From Paenibacillus sp. (GTDB lineage Bacteria > Bacteroidota > Bacteroidia > Bacteroidales > Muribaculaceae): 64,000 nucleotides of DNA. The stretch lies in the NCBI GenBank assembly GCA_023663345.1, contig JAMPHR010000002.1, positions 383,034-447,033 on the forward strand, read 5' to 3'. Shown one piece after another: positions 55,707-64,000 of the stretch. Under the pieces are notes generated by a model. It saw nothing but the letters and a program-made list of their open reading frames with translations, ran no database searches and was not told the DNA's origin. Position numbers and translations under genes: made by a program. Every line of letters starts with the position of its first letter. Position 1 is the stretch's first letter.

Positions 55707-57023
55707 ATGAAACTGTTACGACTCATCATCGCGGCCGTCCTGTTCTCGACCTTCGGGAGCATCTGCGCCGCCACCGCGTCAAGCAAACTTGAGAAACCCA
55801 AGCACTATTCCGAATGGCTCACCCGCTCCGAGATGCAGCGTGTGCCCAAGAGCTATCTGCTCGATTTCTCCGAGCGTCCCAAATGGAGCTACGTGATGGG
55901 CATCGAGCTCGAAGCCATGCTCGACACCTATCTGCGCTACGGTGGCGACGACATCAAGGACTATTGCACCGAGTACACCGACACCATGATAGCCCCCGAC
56001 GGCACCATACGTGCCTACAAGCTCCTGGACTATAACCTCGACAACGTGCGCACCGGCCATTTCGTGACCCGCATGTACCAGAACTTCCCCGAGAAGAAGA
56101 ACCTCAAGGCCATGAACACCCTCATGCGCCAACTCAACGACCAGCCCCGCACCAAGGAGGGGGTCTACTGGCACAAGGCCATCTATGCCTATCAGGTGTG
56201 GCTCGACGGCATATTCATGGGACTCCCCTTCCGCGCCCTCACCGCCACGGAATTATACTCGCCCGAGCTTGCCCGTGAGATCTATGACGATGCCGTCGAC
56301 CAGGTGAAGAGCACCTACGACCGCACCCTCGATCCTGCCACCGGCCTCAACCGCCACGCCTGGGACGAGAGCCGCGAGATGTTCTGGAGCGACAACGAGA
56401 CCGGACTGTCGCAGCACTGCTGGGGTCGTGCCCAGGGATGGTACACCATGGCCCTCGTGGAACTGCTCGACGCCATGCCCGCCGACTATGAGCGCCGTGG
56501 CGAGGTGATCGACCTGCTCACCCGCTCGTTTGACAACATCATCAAGTGGCAGGACCCCGCCACCGGAGTGTGGTACCAGGTGATGGACTCCCCCACCCGT
56601 GAGGGCAACTATCTGGAATCCACCTGCTCCTCAATGTTTGCCTACTCGCTCCTCAAGGCCGCCCGCAAGGGATGGGTCACCGATCCCAAGTATCTCGAGG
56701 CCGGCAAAAAGGCCTATGAGGGAATAATCACCAATTTCATCCGCGAGGACCCCGACGGTACCATCTCGCTCACCGACTGCTGTGCTGTGGCCGGCCTCGG
56801 CCCGGGCATAAGCGATGCGGTACTCAAGGCAGCCCCCAAGGTTAAGGAGAACAAGCGCCGTGACGGCTCCTATGCCTACTACCTGAGCGAGCCCGTCCGC
56901 GACAACGACGCCAAGGGCGTTGGCCCCTTCATCTGGGCCTCGCTCGAGATGGAGGATATGGGTTACAACGTGGACAGCTTCAAGAATAAGAAGAAAAATT
57001 CCCCCAAGGGCAAAAAGAAATAA
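55707..57023 (+). CDS. GH105 unsaturated rhamnogalacturonyl hydrolase, secreted
   Basis: A glycoside hydrolase family 105 (alpha6/alpha6 barrel) enzyme of 438 aa that removes the unsaturated sugar acid left by pectin or other polysaccharide lyases. The ATG at 55707 gives a signal peptide MKLLRLIIAAVLFSTFG, cleaved after SICA or nearby. Family landmarks: VWLDGIFMGLPF with the putative catalytic Asp, HAWDESREMFWSD, and SQHCWGRAQGWYTMALVELL. The C-terminus is very basic (KNKKKNSPKGKKK). It is a single-gene unit with promoter and terminator. Together with the galactanase operon it indicates use of pectic side chains (inference). Confidence 0.9.
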   Translation: MKLLRLIIAAVLFSTFGSICAATASSKLEKPKHYSEWLTRSEMQRVPKSYLLDFSERPKWSYVMGIELEAMLDTYLRYGGDDIKDYCTEYTDTMIAPDGTIRAYKLLDYNLDNVRTGHFVTRMYQNFPEKKNLKAMNTLMRQLNDQPRTKEGVYWHKAIYAYQVWLDGIFMGLPFRALTATELYSPELAREIYDDAVDQVKSTYDRTLDPATGLNRHAWDESREMFWSDNETGLSQHCWGRAQGWYTMALVELLDAMPADYERRGEVIDLLTRSFDNIIKWQDPATGVWYQVMDSPTREGNYLESTCSSMFAYSLLKAARKGWVTDPKYLEAGKKAYEGIITNFIREDPDGTISLTDCCAVAGLGPGISDAVLKAAPKVKENKRRDGSYAYYLSEPVRDNDAKGVGPFIWASLEMEDMGYNVDSFKNKKKNSPKGKKK

Positions 57024-57070
57024 CCTAAGCCTAAAGCGCATATAACCAATTTCTTCGCAATATAGATCAT

Positions 57071-57107
57071 AAACGGAACTGCGTCAATTAACCCGCAGTT
57101 CCGTTTT
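57071..57107 (+). terminator. Intrinsic terminator of the GH105 gene
   Basis: AAACGGAACTGC (57071-57082) pairs perfectly over 12 bp with GCAGTTCCGTTT (57095-57106) and is followed by TTG. The remaining gap to 57262 is AT-rich with nothing else recognisable. Confidence 0.8.
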
Positions 57108-57262
57108 GTATGTTTTCAAATCTAATATATCCAGTCAGGGAATATGATATAAAGAAGTACGGGCCTCTCAAAATCCTCTCAATTTGCTCTAAAGCATTAA
57201 TATTAAACACCATGCGTTTCACTCAAAAATAGACGCGATCAACTAAAATTAACCTATGCTAT

Positions 57263-57293
57263 TTTGAAAAAGTGACATTCGCAAGTATATTTG
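57263..57293 (+). promoter_or_regulatory. Promoter of the frameshifted secreted gene
   Basis: TTTG at 57263-57266, a 19-nt spacer and TATATTTG at 57286-57293, leaving a leader of about 95 nt before the ATG at 57394. Confidence 0.7.
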
Positions 57294-57331
57294 CAAAATA
57301 ACCAACCTTGCTGACATCTATTCTTAACCTT

Positions 57332-57377
57332 ATAACCGCCATTCTTTCCGACTATACCCCATAAGCATGGCGGTTAT
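57332..57377 (+). other. Hairpin in the leader of the frameshifted gene
   Basis: ATAACCGCCA (57332-57341) and TGGCGGTTAT (57368-57377) pair perfectly over 10 bp with a 26-nt loop, 16 nt before the start codon. It lies after the promoter, so it belongs to the 5' leader; a role in translation control or attenuation is possible. Confidence 0.6.
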
Positions 57378-57393
57378 CTAAAATCCATTAAAT

Positions 57394-58265
57394 ATGATTC
57401 GCCATTCTCTCTTCTTTTGTGTAATGTTTATCAGTGCGTTATGCCTGGCTAAAAGTCCGGACATTTCTTCCGTTCGGCCCAATTATAATCTTGTTCCCAT
57501 CGTTGACTATACCCCATCATATTTCAATCGCGCCATTGATAATGCGTTCAAGTTTGACGGAAACAAACAATGCTTCTTCGTGAGCAAAAAATCGGATTAT
57601 TCAACCCACTCCCCGCATATTCTCACGAATTTATACCTCAACATGTTCAATATATTGGAATCAAGGACAATGGAAGTATAAAGCTCATATCCGGAGACAT
57701 AACCTACAACAGCCTCGACTCCTTCATGACCGCCCAATTCGGCTCGATCCAAAACTTTATTGACAAGTACCTGGAGTGTGTAACTGAAGCCCTGTATTCT
57801 CCTTACAACGGGCTATATTCATTCAGCGATGACGATACCGCCCTCGATTTCCTACGCAACGACTATGTGTTCAATGCTATAAACGGGAAAGATTTCAAGT
57901 CGGTGTTTGACCGCTTCATGCAGCTGTTACGAACCGGACTAACCATTTCGCCCGGGGAAGAAACCATTCTTGAAAATGCACTTAGCGGACACTATCTAAC
58001 CGGTGATCACGACACTGCGACGTTATCCTCCGATTTCCTCGCCGGACGCGAATTACAGCTGTTTGATACAGATATGCTCCGGAAAGCCCTGACGAAAGAT
58101 GAACTCTTGGTCGTCAAAAGCATTATAAAGGAAAACGGCTCACGTTTACGATCAGCCTACAAGCATATTTCTTCTAAATATCCCAATATTGCCCCCGATA
58201 ATCACTATTACACCGATCTCGACATCTTGAAATCAATCTCTTCTCGAATTTTTAAGTTACAATAA
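57394..58265 (+). pseudogene. Secreted protein of unknown function, split by a frameshift at an A-run
   Basis: Two frames together make one protein of about 290 aa. The first (from 57394) has a signal peptide MIRHSLFFCVMFISALCLAK and runs in good frame to CFFVSKK; after the six-A run at 57586-57591 it turns to nonsense and stops at 57681. The -1 frame continues as IGLFNPLPAYSHEFIPQHVQ and runs to 58265. One extra A would restore a single frame. Causes could be a real inactivating deletion, phase variation, ribosomal slippage or a sequencing error. The C-terminal part is helical (DKYLECVTEALYSPYNG, KALTKDELLVVKSIIKE). No family is recognised. It is more AT-rich than its neighbours. Confidence 0.7.
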
Positions 58266-58362
58266 TTCCATTTGCAACAAAGATTCACCCCGAAATCGGT
58301 AAAAAAGCAAGCAAATCGGTAAGTTTTCAAAAAAATCATTATGCAGGATGGCAAATTTTGAG

Positions 58363-58370
58363 TAAATTTG
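58363..58370 (+). promoter_or_regulatory. -7 promoter element for dapA
   Basis: TAAATTTG at 58363-58370, only 16 nt before the ATG, which implies a very short leader. No matching -33 box. Confidence 0.5.
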
Positions 58371-58386
58371 CGCAAATTTTTCTTTT

Positions 58387-59274
58387 ATGGAGACCGACCG
58401 ATTACGCGGAATGGGCGTGGCCATGACCACCCCGTTCAACAACGACGAAACTATCGACTACGACACCCTCGATTTTCACATTGATTACCTGATTGAATCG
58501 GGAGCCGACTACATTGTGGCTCTCGGCACCACGGCCGAAACACCCACCTTGAGCCGTGATGAGAAAAAAGAACTGGAGAAACATATCCTCGACCGTGTGG
58601 CCGGACGCATACCGGTAGTTGTGGGCATCGGAGGCAACAACACCCGTGCTATCATCGACGAGATGGCATCGACCGAGCGTTTAGGCGAGTTCGCGGCCAT
58701 ACTCTCGGTAGTACCCTACTACAACAAGCCCACCCAGGAGGGCATGTACCGCCACTTCTCGGCCATCGCCAAGGCATCACCCATCCCGGTGATACTATAT
58801 AATATACCCGGACGCTCGGGCGTGAACATGGAGGTGGACACCATAATACGCCTCGCCCGCGAGTTTCCCGGCAAGGTAATAGGCGTGAAGGAAGCCTCGG
58901 GCAACATGGACCAGGCAGCCCTCATCATCACACGCCGTCCGCAGGGATTCCTTGTGCTGTCGGGCGACGATTCCCTTGCCCACACCATGATAGGCAAGGG
59001 TGGCGACGGAGTGATCTCGGTGCTCGGAAACGCCTATCCCCGCCAGTTCACCGAAATGATACACCGCAGTCTCGATCCCGAGCGTCACGACGATGCCACA
59101 GCCCTCCACCAGCGCTTCTCGGCATTTTATTCCCTGCTGTTCAAGGACGGCAACCCCTCGGGTATCAAATGCCTCCTCCACCACATGTTCCCCCGCTACA
59201 ACGAGGTGTTGCGCCTCCCGCTCGTACCCGTCTCCGACTCGACAAGGACGCGCATGAAGCAAGAACTTCTATAA
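58387..59274 (+). CDS. dapA: 4-hydroxy-tetrahydrodipicolinate synthase
   Basis: A TIM-barrel aldolase of 295 aa that condenses pyruvate and aspartate semialdehyde in lysine and diaminopimelate synthesis. Motifs: GMGVAMTTPFNNDETID at the start, ALGTTAETPTLSRDEKKEL, the active-site Tyr in SVVPYYNKPTQEGMYRHF and the Schiff-base Lys in VIGVKEASGNMDQA. The length is normal. It is a single-gene unit with a strong terminator behind it. Confidence 0.96.
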   Translation: METDRLRGMGVAMTTPFNNDETIDYDTLDFHIDYLIESGADYIVALGTTAETPTLSRDEKKELEKHILDRVAGRIPVVVGIGGNNTRAIIDEMASTERLGEFAAILSVVPYYNKPTQEGMYRHFSAIAKASPIPVILYNIPGRSGVNMEVDTIIRLAREFPGKVIGVKEASGNMDQAALIITRRPQGFLVLSGDDSLAHTMIGKGGDGVISVLGNAYPRQFTEMIHRSLDPERHDDATALHQRFSAFYSLLFKDGNPSGIKCLLHHMFPRYNEVLRLPLVPVSDSTRTRMKQELL

Positions 59275-59315
59275 AACTTGTATTCAAGCCTCCAAAACAG
59301 AAAGATTTTCTACAC

Positions 59316-59354
59316 ATGCCATATTCTCAAAAAACGGGAATATGGCATTTTTTT
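59316..59354 (+). terminator. Intrinsic terminator of dapA
   Basis: ATGCCATATTC (59316-59326) and GAATATGGCAT (59338-59348) form a perfect 11-bp stem followed by seven T residues. Confidence 0.88.
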
Positions 59355-59387
59355 CAGTCTAAATGATTGCTTTTTCAGTTTATTTAC

Positions 59388-59395
59388 TAATTTTG
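59388..59395 (+). promoter_or_regulatory. -7 promoter element for the glycosyltransferase-pyrC operon
   Basis: TAATTTTG at 59388-59395 with TTG at 59367-59369 (18-nt spacer), 36 nt before the chosen ATG at 59431. Confidence 0.6.
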
Positions 59396-59430
59396 CACTT
59401 TTGAACAGAGACCACAAAACTTTATCCATT

Positions 59431-60201
59431 ATGAAGGAAACGAGTCCGGCAACTCCCCGTAGCTCCGACAGCCTTGTCATCATCCCCACTTACAATGAGA
59501 AGGAGAACGTTGCGGCCATCATCGAGGCTGTGATAGCGCTGGATACCCGATTCGACATACTGATAATCGACGACAATTCCCCCGACGGTACAGCGCTGAT
59601 AGTTAAGGGACTGATGGAGAAATACTCCACCAGGCTCCACCTCATCGAGCGCCAGGGCAAACTGGGCCTCGGCACGGCCTACATAGCCGGATTCAAGTGG
59701 GCCATCGACCACGGATATGAATACGTGTGCGAGATGGATGCCGATTTCTCCCATGCCCCCGCCGATCTGCCCAAACTGCGCCAGGCCTGTGTCGACGGTG
59801 CCGACGTGGCCATAGGCTCACGCTATGTCACCGGCGTTAACGTGGTCAACTGGCCCATGGGACGCGTGCTCATGTCCTACTACGCCTCGCGATATGTGGG
59901 CGTGGTCACCGGAATGCCCGTGCGCGACGCAACAGCCGGATTTGTGTGCTACCGCCGCCGTGTGCTCGAGGCATTGCCCCTCGACAAGATCCGGTTCAAG
60001 GGCTATGCCTTCCAGATCGAAATGAAATTCCTCTCCTACAAATACGGCTTCAGAATCACCGAGGTGCCCATAGTGTTCGTCAACCGTGTGCTCGGCACCT
60101 CCAAGATGAGCTCGGGCATATTCAGCGAAGGACTTTTCGGAGTGCTCAGGCTGAAATGGAGCAGCATTTTCACCAAATACCCCGACTACAGCAAGCGATG
60201 A
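59431..60201 (+). CDS. Polyprenol monophosphomannose synthase-like GT2 glycosyltransferase
   Basis: A 256-aa GT2 enzyme of the dolichol/polyprenol-phosphate mannosyltransferase type, which loads a sugar onto a lipid carrier at the inner membrane. The frame is open from 59278, but the terminator and promoter lie within that part; the ATG at 59431 gives MKETSPATPRSSDSLVIIPT. Motifs: VIIPTYNEKENV, IIDDNSPDGTALIV, the DxD-type CEMDADFSHAP, and the acceptor-side DATAGFVCYRRRVLE. There is no C-terminal membrane domain, as in the soluble class. It overlaps pyrC by 4 bp (ATGA), so the two are coupled. Confidence 0.88.
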   Translation: MKETSPATPRSSDSLVIIPTYNEKENVAAIIEAVIALDTRFDILIIDDNSPDGTALIVKGLMEKYSTRLHLIERQGKLGLGTAYIAGFKWAIDHGYEYVCEMDADFSHAPADLPKLRQACVDGADVAIGSRYVTGVNVVNWPMGRVLMSYYASRYVGVVTGMPVRDATAGFVCYRRRVLEALPLDKIRFKGYAFQIEMKFLSYKYGFRITEVPIVFVNRVLGTSKMSSGIFSEGLFGVLRLKWSSIFTKYPDYSKR

Positions 60202-61538
60202 GCACCACACTGTACAGCAACGCGATACTGGTCAATGAAGGCTCCGCCAGGCGCGGATGGCTTCTCGTTGACGGCCCCCGGATAGCACGCATAGGCGATG
60301 GAGAGGCACCAGCCTCTATCATGGCCGACAATGTGATCAACTGCGAGGGTTCCTACCTGATACCCGGCGTGATCGATACCCACGTACATTTCCGCGACCC
60401 CGGACTCACCGAGAAGGCCGACATGGCCACCGAGAGCCGTGCGGCCGTGGCCGGTGGTGTGACCTCGTTTGTCGACATGCCCAACACCAATCCCCCCACC
60501 GTGACCATCGAGGCGCTCGAGGGAAAAATGGCAAGGGCTGCCGAGGTATCCGAGGCCAATTACGGATTCTTCATCGGCGCTACCAACAGCAATCTCGACG
60601 AGTTGCTCAACACTGACTATTCCCGCACCGCAGGCATAAAACTCTTCCTCGGCTCCTCTACCGGCAACATGCTTGTCGATGATGACACCACCCTCGGCCA
60701 ACTGTTCGCCAAGGCCCCGGCACTCATCGCCGTTCATGCCGAGGACGAGGCCGTGATCCGCGCATCACGCGAGCGACTCAAGGCCCTCCATCCCGAAGGA
60801 ATCCCCGTGGAGATGCACCCCGACGTGCGTCCGCGCGAGGCTTGTATCCGGGCCACAGCCCACGCTATAGCCCTGGCCGAGCGCACCGGTGCGAGAGTCC
60901 ACATCTGCCACATCTCCACAGCCGACGAGCTGTCGCTCATAGCCGAAGCCAAGGCCCGTGGAGTGAAGGTCACAGCCGAGACCTGTCCGCAGTATCTCAT
61001 GTTTGACCGCAACGACTTCGCCACCCTCGGGGCACGCATCAAGTGCAACCCCGCCATCAAGGAGGCGTCCGACCGCATAGCGCTCATCCGCGCCCTGCGT
61101 CCCGGCGGAGTGATCGACACCATCGCCACCGACCATGCCCCCCACCTCCCCGCCCAGAAGGAGGGCGACGCGCTCACCGCAGCCTCGGGTATGCCCATGG
61201 TGCAGTTCTCGCTCCCGGCCATGCTCGACCTCATCTCCACCGACCCCGATGCCGAGGACACCGGCATAGAGCAGGTGGTACAGCTCATGTGCCATGCCCC
61301 GGCCACCCTTCTCGGCATTGAGAAACGCGGATTCCTGCGCGAAGGCTATTTCGCCGACCTCGCCTTGGTGGCTCCCACCGGTCCGGCCGGACACCGCGTC
61401 ACCGACAGTGATGTAGCCAGCCGTTGCGGATGGACTCCCCTGGCCGGACGATCGCTGTCATGGGAGGTGAGACACGTGTCAGTCAACGGTGGCACCGGAG
61501 CCATGCCACTGACGTTCAACAACCGTTCACAATCTTAA
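60198..61538 (+). CDS. pyrC: Dihydroorotase
   Basis: Cyclic amidohydrolase of 446 aa in pyrimidine synthesis. The frame is open from 59946, but the ATG at 60198 (MSTTLYSNAILVNEG), overlapping the stop of the glycosyltransferase gene, fits the family. Zinc-site motifs are IPGVIDTHVHFRDPG, AVHAEDEAVI, VHICHIST and IATDHAPHLP; the C-terminal amidohydrolase strand has REGYFADLALVAP. The length fits the class I (longer) dihydroorotases. Confidence 0.94.
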   Translation: MSTTLYSNAILVNEGSARRGWLLVDGPRIARIGDGEAPASIMADNVINCEGSYLIPGVIDTHVHFRDPGLTEKADMATESRAAVAGGVTSFVDMPNTNPPTVTIEALEGKMARAAEVSEANYGFFIGATNSNLDELLNTDYSRTAGIKLFLGSSTGNMLVDDDTTLGQLFAKAPALIAVHAEDEAVIRASRERLKALHPEGIPVEMHPDVRPREACIRATAHAIALAERTGARVHICHISTADELSLIAEAKARGVKVTAETCPQYLMFDRNDFATLGARIKCNPAIKEASDRIALIRALRPGGVIDTIATDHAPHLPAQKEGDALTAASGMPMVQFSLPAMLDLISTDPDAEDTGIEQVVQLMCHAPATLLGIEKRGFLREGYFADLALVAPTGPAGHRVTDSDVASRCGWTPLAGRSLSWEVRHVSVNGGTGAMPLTFNNRSQS

Positions 61539-61684
61539 ATCACAATATACAATAACCTTAATAACCACAAAAATCACAAAAAAAGAGAACAATCCAACTA
61601 TCCTTAAATCATCAACAGCAACAAGCAGTAATTTTCAAAATCAACACAAAAAATCAAGTAATCTAATCAGATAAAATTCCGGTT

Positions 61685-63532
61685 ATGTTAGAAAACACAA
61701 ACGTAAAGACCCTCGACAAGGTTGTAGTACGTTTCTCGGGTGACTCGGGCGACGGTATGCAGCTTGCAGGCAACATCTTCACCAATGTTTCCGCCGGTCT
61801 GGGTAACTCTGTTTCAACCTTCCCCGACTATCCGGCCGACATGCGCCCCCCCCAGGGTTCACTCAGTGGAGTATCAGCATTCCAGGCAAGCGTAGGCAAG
61901 GGAGTCCACACCCCCGGCGACCAGTGCGATGTGCTCGTGGCCATGAACCCCGCCGCTCTCAAGCGCGGATACCAGATACTGAAACCCGGCGGCGTGATCA
62001 TCGTCGACATCGACTCGTTCAACGAAGCCGGACTGAAGAAAGCCCAGTTCGAGACCTCCGATCCTTTCACCGAGCTCGGCATCAACGCCCAGCTGATCGA
62101 GGCCCCCGTCACCTCAATGACCAAGGCAGCGCTGGCCGACAGCGGAATGGATGTAAAGGCCGTGCTCAAGTGCCGCAACATCTTTGCCCTCGGTCTCGTG
62201 TGCTGGCTCTTTGACCGTCCCATCGAAGGCGCCCTCAAGCTCCTCAAGAATAAATTTGCCAAGAAACCCGCCATCTACGAGGCCAACGCCAAGGTGATAC
62301 AGGCAGGTTACGATTACGGCCACAATATCCATGCCTCAGTCTCGACCTACCGCATCGAGAGCGACAGCGCCCGTCCCGGCGTGTACACCGACGTGAACGG
62401 CAACACCGCCACCGCCTGGGGCTTCATCCTCGCATCCGAGAAGTCGGGTCGTCCCCTCTTCCTCGGCTCCTACCCCATCACCCCCGCCACCGACATCCTC
62501 CACGAGCTTGCCAAGCGCAAGGACCTCGGCGTGAAGGCTTGCCAGATGGAGGATGAGATCGCCGGCGTATGCTCGGCCATCGGAGCCTCCTATGCAGGCG
62601 ACCTCGCCGTCACCTCGACCTCAGGCCCCGGTCTCGCCCTCAAGAGCGAGGGTATCGGCCTGGCTGTAATGGCCGAGCTTCCCCTCGTGATCGTCGACGT
62701 GCAGCGTGGCGGTCCCTCCACCGGCCTCCCCACCAAGACCGAGCAGACCGACCTCATGCAGGCCCTTTATGGCCGCAACGGTGAGTCGCCCCTCGCAGTG
62801 GTAGCCCCCGTATCGCCCACCGACTGCTTCACCATGGCATTCGAGGCATCGCGCATAGCCATCGAGCACATGACCCCCGTGATCCTCCTCACCGACGCAT
62901 TCATCGGCAACGGATCATCGGCATGGCGCATCCCCGAGGCTGAGGACTATCCCGAAATCCGCGTGCCCTATGTGCCCGAGGACAAGAAGGAATCCTGGAA
63001 GCCTTACCACCGCGATCCCGAGAGCCTGAGCCGCTACTGGGCAATCCCCGGCACCGAGGGTCTCCAGCACCGTCTCGGTGGTCTCGAGAAGGACTCCGAC
63101 ACCGGAGCCATCTCCAACGATCCCGTCAACCACGAGAAGATGGTCAACCTGCGTCGCGAGAAGATAGCCCGCATCGCCTATGACATCCCCGAGCAGGAAG
63201 TGCTCTGCGATGCCGATGCCGACACAATCCTCATCGGCTGGGGCGGTACCTACGGCCACCTCTACTCGGCAGCCGAGGAGATCAACAAGGCCGGAAAGCG
63301 CCTGGCGTTCACCCAGTTCCGCTACATCAACCCGCTCCCCAAGAACACCGCCGAGCTCCTCTCCCGCTACAAGACCGTAATCGTGGCCGAGCTCAACACT
63401 GGCATGTTCGCCGACTATCTCCAATCCAAATTCCCCAACCTCGATATCCGACGCATCAACAAGATACAGGGTCAGCCCTTCCTCGCTCAGGAAGTCGTTG
63501 ACGGCGTAAACAAAATCATGGAGGGCAAATAA
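61685..63532 (+). CDS. korA: 2-oxoacid:ferredoxin oxidoreductase alpha subunit (KorA type)
   Basis: A 615-aa fused gamma-alpha subunit of a 2-oxoacid:ferredoxin oxidoreductase, most likely acting on 2-oxoglutarate. The gamma-type domain is at 1-200 (VVRFSGDSGDGMQLAGNIF, FPDYPADMRPPQGSLSGVSA); the alpha part starts near 240 with GSYPITPATDILHELAK, then ISGVCSAIG-like and TSTSGPGLALKSEGIGLA segments; the C-terminal transketolase-like domain has LIGWGGTYGHL. The enzyme decarboxylates the oxoacid to acyl-CoA and reduces ferredoxin. The 146-nt gap before it has no exact promoter box. korB follows after 2 nt. Confidence 0.92.
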   Translation: MLENTNVKTLDKVVVRFSGDSGDGMQLAGNIFTNVSAGLGNSVSTFPDYPADMRPPQGSLSGVSAFQASVGKGVHTPGDQCDVLVAMNPAALKRGYQILKPGGVIIVDIDSFNEAGLKKAQFETSDPFTELGINAQLIEAPVTSMTKAALADSGMDVKAVLKCRNIFALGLVCWLFDRPIEGALKLLKNKFAKKPAIYEANAKVIQAGYDYGHNIHASVSTYRIESDSARPGVYTDVNGNTATAWGFILASEKSGRPLFLGSYPITPATDILHELAKRKDLGVKACQMEDEIAGVCSAIGASYAGDLAVTSTSGPGLALKSEGIGLAVMAELPLVIVDVQRGGPSTGLPTKTEQTDLMQALYGRNGESPLAVVAPVSPTDCFTMAFEASRIAIEHMTPVILLTDAFIGNGSSAWRIPEAEDYPEIRVPYVPEDKKESWKPYHRDPESLSRYWAIPGTEGLQHRLGGLEKDSDTGAISNDPVNHEKMVNLRREKIARIAYDIPEQEVLCDADADTILIGWGGTYGHLYSAAEEINKAGKRLAFTQFRYINPLPKNTAELLSRYKTVIVAELNTGMFADYLQSKFPNLDIRRINKIQGQPFLAQEVVDGVNKIMEGK

Positions 63533-63534
63533 TC

Positions 63535-64000
63535 ATGGAAGACATCAAATACACCCCCGCAAACTATAAGAGTGACCAGGCCGTTCGCTGGTGTCCCGGA
63601 TGTGGAGACCACGGCATCCTCAACACACTTCACAAGGCAATGGCAAGCGTAGGAGTTCCGCCTCACAAGATGGCTGTGATCTCGGGTATCGGTTGCTCAT
63701 CACGTCTACCCTACTACATGAACACCTATGGTTTCCACACCATCCACGGACGTGCGGCAGCCATAGCCACCGGCTTCAAGGTAGCCCGTCCCGACATGAC
63801 CGTATGGCAGATCTCGGGCGACGGCGACGGCCTCGCTATCGGCGGTAACCACTTCATCCACGCCGTGCGTCGCAATGTGGACATCAACATCCTGCTGTTC
63901 AACAACAAGATCTACGGTCTCACCAAGGGACAGTACTCCCCCACCAGCGACCGTGGCTTCGTGTCCAAGTCATCGCCCTACGGCACTACCGAGGATCCGT
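63535..64000 (+). CDS. korB: 2-oxoacid:ferredoxin oxidoreductase beta subunit, cut by the window edge
   Basis: The first 155 codons of the thiamine-diphosphate-binding beta subunit, running off the right edge. It starts MEDIKYTPANYKSDQAVRWC with the cluster-binding CPGCGDHGI, then SGIGCSSRLPYY, the HGRAAAIATGFKVARPD segment, and the TPP/Mg motif QISGDGDGLAIGGNH with LLFNNKIYGLTKGQYSPTS. It begins 2 nt after korA and forms one enzyme with it. Confidence 0.92.
   Translation, partial: MEDIKYTPANYKSDQAVRWCPGCGDHGILNTLHKAMASVGVPPHKMAVISGIGCSSRLPYYMNTYGFHTIHGRAAAIATGFKVARPDMTVWQISGDGDGLAIGGNHFIHAVRRNVDINILLFNNKIYGLTKGQYSPTSDRGFVSKSSPYGTTEDP

Overview
The window looks like a chromosomal segment of a Bacteroidales bacterium, probably of the Muribaculaceae type (inference). 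The evidence is a set of promoters with the Bacteroidetes -7 motif TAnnTTTG, several spaced exactly 20 bp from a -33 TTTG; families typical of the phylum (DUF4831, DUF4923, DUF4493, PCMD, AtpB with a long N-terminal extension, short AtpC, NuoCD fusion without NuoEFG); and many SPII lipoproteins and outer-membrane barrels. I saw no rRNA, tRNA, CRISPR array or insertion sequence.

Layout. 1-337: gene-free, with three consecutive strong inverted repeats. 338-3873 (-): a GH53 endo-galactanase and a GH2 beta-galactosidase, a small galactan-degrading operon. 4024-8607: DUF4831 protein, NAD(P)HX repair enzyme and two tail-to-tail GT2 glycosyltransferases. 8630-16341 (-): a run of two PCMD lipoproteins, two paralogous outer-membrane barrels and a DUF4923 protein, behind murI. 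16509-33877 (-): an unbroken respiratory block in which the whole F1Fo ATP synthase operon (atpDCBEFHAG) sits between nuoH and nuoI of the complex I operon. 34040-37568 (-): an outer-membrane barrel, truA and speA.

From 38 kb most genes are on the + strand: a TPR lipoprotein; then on the - strand an unknown gene and a DUF3037/HipA-like pair; then an RlmL-like methyltransferase, purD and a membrane protein. 46.2-50.1 kb is an accessory-looking, AT-richer patch around pdxB. It holds a secreted protein behind a highly structured leader, a 130-bp array of twelve phased 11-bp repeats, and an overlapping Panacea-domain toxin-antitoxin-like pair. Next come terB, an amidase, trxA and dnaE (both -), a GH105 hydrolase, a secreted gene broken by a frameshift in an A-run, dapA, a polyprenol-phosphate glycosyltransferase overlapping pyrC, and korA-korB, cut by the right edge.

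How it fits together. The Nuo complex here lacks the NADH-oxidising module, so reduced ferredoxin or another carrier probably feeds it; the 2-oxoacid:ferredoxin oxidoreductase KorAB in the same window is one plausible source. The proton gradient would then drive the ATP synthase encoded inside the same gene block. The strongest candidates for undescribed biology are the nested nuo-atp block, the phased repeat array with the Panacea pair, the switching-type leader RNA at 46.37-46.56 kb, and the duplicated PCMD-lipoprotein/barrel module.
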